A DNA stretch of 34,469 nt from Suillus spraguei. Taxonomy: Eukaryota > Basidiomycota > Agaricomycetes > Boletales > Suillaceae. The notes beneath the pieces were generated by a model. It did not search any database. It had not been told where the DNA came from and saw only the letters and a list, made by a program, of their open reading frames with translations. The DNA lies in NCBI GenBank assembly GCA_016800925.1, contig JABCPU010000624.1, positions 1 to 34,469 of the forward strand. Reading direction: 5' to 3'. Position 1 is the first letter of the stretch. Each line of letters begins with the position of its first letter. The position numbers were made by a program, and so were the translations under genes. Below, one piece after another: positions 31,255-34,469 of the stretch.

Positions 31255-33110
31255 TATTACTTACCATCGAACCGCGAATGCCAGACTGTGCTTGTCGCAT
31301 CCTCACCTCATCTTCTTCGAGGGATGATAGTATCATGATACCTTGAAGTCTCTACAAAGCGCGTTTGTCACTCATTCCTTGCATTGACGAGTCGACAGGG
31401 CTGGTACAGAGTGACCTCTCGACAACAACCGACAATCCGTCCATCATCCCTTGGACTATCGCGAACAAGTACTACGCTGCTGACGTGCACTTTGAGTTCC
31501 ATTATCTCCCAGATTGGACACCAAACAATCACGAGTTGGAAAGCGTGCGCGCTGTGGTATACGCATGGACTGTCGGAGAGGTGAGTACTCAAAGGCTTGC
31601 TATAGTTTTCGTATGTGTCTCCATACCGGGAGAACGTCCAGATGATGTCGCAACGCCTATCGCATCATGATTTCGAAGTATCTCTAGCCATTCGACTTCC
31701 ATCTGCTACGGCCGAAGGTGACGATACTGAAGATCACGAAATAGACTTATTTCTTGGATCCATGGGGTTTGAATTCATAGATGTGAAAGATTTAGCAAAA
31801 TCCTCGGCCCATCATGATCATGGCGGTAAGCAAAACAGTTTTTAAATATGGAGAGACCTATCCTAAGTTTCTACTCCAGGAGTTTCCCGGCCATAGATGC
31901 ATTGAGCACAATCATGTGGCCGTCCATGGTACAAACCTCCTCTAAAGGCAGGGGTCTTGGCCTCTTGGTGACGAACCGCGATACGGGAGAAGACCTCAGC
32001 AGCCTCATTGCGATGCATTCCCCAGGAGGGCGTGATCGTATGCAGCGAGAACTGGAAGAGTTAGAGCAGTGGTTCGACGAAGATTATTTCTATGGCCATC
32101 TTGTTGCAAGCGAGAAAAACTATAAGCAATGATCCATGGAGTGCTGCAGCCATCCAAACGCCTACAGAAGATTCTTCTACCCAGGGCTCCCACACATTTG
32201 ACGACGATTTCACCGCTTTCTTGTCTGCTTCGGCGTCAGTGGCAGATGTCGAGACGAGTTCCACCTCTCCCTTCGTTAAGCTTCAGTTCAACGTTCACTT
32301 TCGATTCTGGTTCTGATACCTCTAGGCGGTTGACGCCAGCCAATCAGGAGCACGACTTTTCTCGCTTATCTGCTGATACCTCGGATCTTGGTGTATCTTA
32401 CAGGTCCTTAGGGTCAGTCTCCGACTTTGGGGACCCAGAAGCAGAGGAATTCCGCGAACGAAGATTTCGACGACAAAATGCCTTCACATGCTGTCACTTC
32501 AGAGCGTATTTTCGGTGCAACACCTCTTACGTTCTGATGGAAATGATGCCCGTTCGCTACAAAAGATTATTTCCGTGTCATCCGAAGTCGAAGCTGCCGA
32601 CCCGTCAGAGACGGACCTCGAGCGTTTCGATCTGCAAAGGATGCTGAGCGCGCTTCAGGGTTTTAAGGAGGAAATTGCAGGTATGCTTGATTCGCATGAG
32701 CGTAGGAGGGCGGCTGCTAGAGTGGCCTTGGGTTTGGTTTATGGGCTCAATGAAAATTCTGATTAAAAGGTGCACGTCAACAGCATCCAACGACTGCCAC
32801 TAACCCGAGAGATAGTAGTAAAGAATTGGATGTACGGCTGAGAGGTTTTGTTGTCCACAGCTGCGTTACGTGAATACTCGTATGAATGCGTCCCGTGTAA
32901 ACCAGTGGCCATCTTGACACTTCAACTTCCAAGCTTCCTGTTGTGCCACCGTTCGCATTGCATATGTTCTTACGAAGGAAATAACAAGCGAGTCAGTGAT
33001 AAGATCATCTATACATCATACTCTTCATTCAAGGGCAGTTATACAACATCGCAATATGTACGCTGATCAACCGGAAACACGAACCCCTCAGATTTAATCA
33101 GCATTCTCCT
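31255..33110 (+). repeat. Tandem duplication unit 2, running into the CDC37 3' end
   Basis: Partner of 28880-30825. Because this unit ends inside an intact CDC37 3' end, it represents the original junction. Unit 1 carries only the clipped terminus. Confidence 0.82.
31278..32766 (+). pseudogene. Alpha/gamma-adaptin-binding protein p34 (AAGAB/Irc6-like), copy 2, more damaged
   Basis: Same exon order as copy 1. The middle of exon 1 is better (IPCIDESTGLVQSDLSTTTD). Exon 2 reads PYRENVQMMSQRLSHHDFEV and the C-terminus LERFDLQRMLSALQGFKEEI to the stop at 32764-32766. Lesions beyond single bases mark it as the decaying copy: an ~11 bp insertion after codon 17, loss of the acceptor side of the first intron (about 31611), a ~28 bp deletion near 32257 and further deletions at 32456-32545 that shift the acidic linker. 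It lies next to CDC37, tail to tail, which is probably the ancestral position. The damage may mean copy 1 has taken over the function. Confidence 0.7.
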
Positions 33111-34469
33111 CTTCCTCCTCTTCCTCATCATCCCTCCCAGTCTCATCCCGGATACCTCCCGCCACGAAGCTCATGATACCAGCCATCTCAAGCTTTCCCA
33201 CTATGTCTTCTGCAGCATTAACGTCCATAATACCCAGCACTTTGTTGACCTCATCCAGAGTGCCAACCTTGAGCGCGGCCTTCAGGTCATCGGGGAAGCT
33301 CTCGAATACATCCCATCGCATCTGTAATGCTTCGCGGACTTGTTCAACTTCCAAGCCCTCCATCCCTGGACCCTCGAGGCGCAAGTCCTCAGGCGGAGGA
33401 CCATCAGGTACGTTGAATGAGATGGTTGCAGCTGGGTCCTCGGGTACAAGTTGTATCTGCTCATTTTGCGCGTCAGAAGTCTCCACTGCTGCCGCTTTTG
33501 CACGCGTCTTAAGGTGAGCATATGTGCCATTGACATCATTGACGAAGACGGAGACAGCGCGCTGGTCGTCTGTGATCATCCTACGAAAGTATTGTATTAG
33601 CATCTGTACATCAGTTCATGCAAGAATCAGGAACTTGCTTCTGGAAAAATAGTCGGACGCCATCTTTGCCTAGCTTCTCGCAATACTGCAGGAGTAAGCT
33701 TTGGTGCACGCACTTCTTTGCGTATTCGAACTGGCCCTTTGACTCTGCACGGAAAGCCGCCACAAGTAACGCGTCAGATGCACCGGGAACAATGACATCC
33801 CGATGTTCTTGGATAAAGTTGAAAGATTGTTCATAGCCCCACAATGATAAACGAGAGAATCGTTCGAGAGAGGGCGTGAGTTCTGGTAGTTCCTCTGCTT
33901 CATCTTCATCAACGGAGTCTGGAGAAACCTTGGGAGGAACCGATTGCGATGGCGCTTTAAACTCGAGGCAGCAGGGTTCAGCACCTCGAATTCAGTGGTC
34001 TTTGTCTTTGTGGGCGCATCAATTTTGGCATTCTTTACGGGTGGAGGCGGTGGTTTCGCAGGAGTATACTACCAGAAACTTCGTCAATACCATCAATGAA
34101 GACTAATAGAGTACTGATCTTACCTTGCTCTCGAATCCTTCATGAATATCTTCACTTGTGATGTGCTTCTTTTTTCATGCTCCTCGTCAAGAAGATCCTT
34201 CTCCAACTTTTGTGTGATCTGCGAGCTGCTTGATGTGCTTATCGAGGCCACTGAGTACAGCAGCCTCCCGCTCATCTGCAGGAAGGCTCTTGGCGCCATC
34301 CAAACCTGCAGAAGCAAAGACAACATCATCGCATCGTAGGTCGGCTGATCTTTAGCATTCGTCGGCGGTGCCTCTGGAGATGGCTGTGTCTGTAATTTCT
34401 CGACCAATTGTTCAAAGTACTTCAACCCGCCGTCTGCACTGCCAAGGGTAGCGCGGATGCTGTGAAGAC
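33094..34469 (-). CDS. cdc37: Hsp90 co-chaperone Cdc37 (5' end beyond window)
   Basis: Three exons on the minus strand: beyond 34469 to 34124, 34068-33639 and 33580-33094. Intron 34069-34123 is GT-AG; intron 33581-33638 starts GC. The N-terminal part includes YFEQLVEKLQTQPSPEAPPTN and the hallmark HITSEDIHEGFESK at the first intron. The middle Hsp90-binding domain reads LWGYEQSFNFIQEHRDV and GASDALLVAAFRAESKGQFE, then CVHQSLLLQYCEKLG. The C-terminal domain ends in an acidic run and ENAD before the stop (33094-33096). Cdc37 loads protein kinases onto Hsp90 in the cytosol. Four apparent single-base shifts break the frame (near 34304, 34210, 34163 and 33965), at least two at A-runs. Since this gene is normally single and essential, sequencing indels are the simplest explanation. 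The initiator end (MV-DYSKWD-type region) lies outside the window. Confidence 0.9.

Overview
The window looks like a repeat-rich stretch of a basidiomycete (Agaricomycetes) genome. Genes are broken by many short (about 45-70 bp) GT-AG introns. The WD40 gene resembles the 7-blade WD40 proteins I know from Boletales (Suillus, Pisolithus and relatives), including a C-terminal 'VLFLCCASP' motif, so Boletales is my best guess (inference from memory, not a search).

Layout. (1) 1-5809 is a giant near-perfect palindrome: two ~2.89 kb arms around a 34 bp spacer (2890-2923). Each arm carries a copy of the same multi-intron gene for a cysteine-rich zinc-finger/coiled-coil protein, arranged head to head. 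(2) 5480-7290 is an ~80/160 bp satellite array (also at 1-340) that changes orientation internally and is bracketed by inverted copies of the arm's outer sequence. (3) 7560-8070 is a 'GGCCCACCCGTC' minisatellite. (4) 8071-9476 holds no recognisable gene. (5) 9477-18128 is a three-layer nest of LTR elements: an old solo LTR (TSD CCAAA) split by an 8.17 kb Ty3/gypsy chromovirus (9897-18068, TSD CTGGG), which is itself split by a 769 bp solo LTR (16303-17071, TSD AACAG). The chromovirus has gag, a frame-disrupted pol (protease, RT, partly deleted RNase H, integrase, chromodomain) and an extra third ORF with its own zinc knuckle. Its primer-binding site matches its own LTR, as in the self-priming Tf1/sushi group. 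(6) 18763-24292 is a second inverted duplication (arms ~2.1 kb, ~1.25 kb spacer) carrying two convergent copies of a secreted A1 (polyporopepsin-like) aspartic protease. (7) 25445-27390 is the WD40 propeller gene. (8) 28907-32766 contains two tandem copies of an AAGAB/p34 (alpha/gamma-adaptin-binding, Irc6-like) gene. (9) 33094 to the window end is the minus-strand CDC37 Hsp90 co-chaperone gene, 5' end beyond the window.

How it fits together. The window is dominated by duplication and transposition around a few host genes (protease, WD40, AAGAB, CDC37). Single-base frameshifts occur everywhere, including CDC37, which is normally single-copy and essential, and several lie in homopolymers. In the duplicated genes one copy is often intact where the other is shifted. 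I therefore suspect residual sequencing indels on top of real decay, and broken frames here should not be read automatically as pseudogenes.

The most unusual features are the self-priming chromovirus with a zinc-knuckle third ORF, the 5.8 kb palindrome with twin zinc-finger genes, and the tandem AAGAB duplication whose breakpoint lies in the last codons of CDC37.
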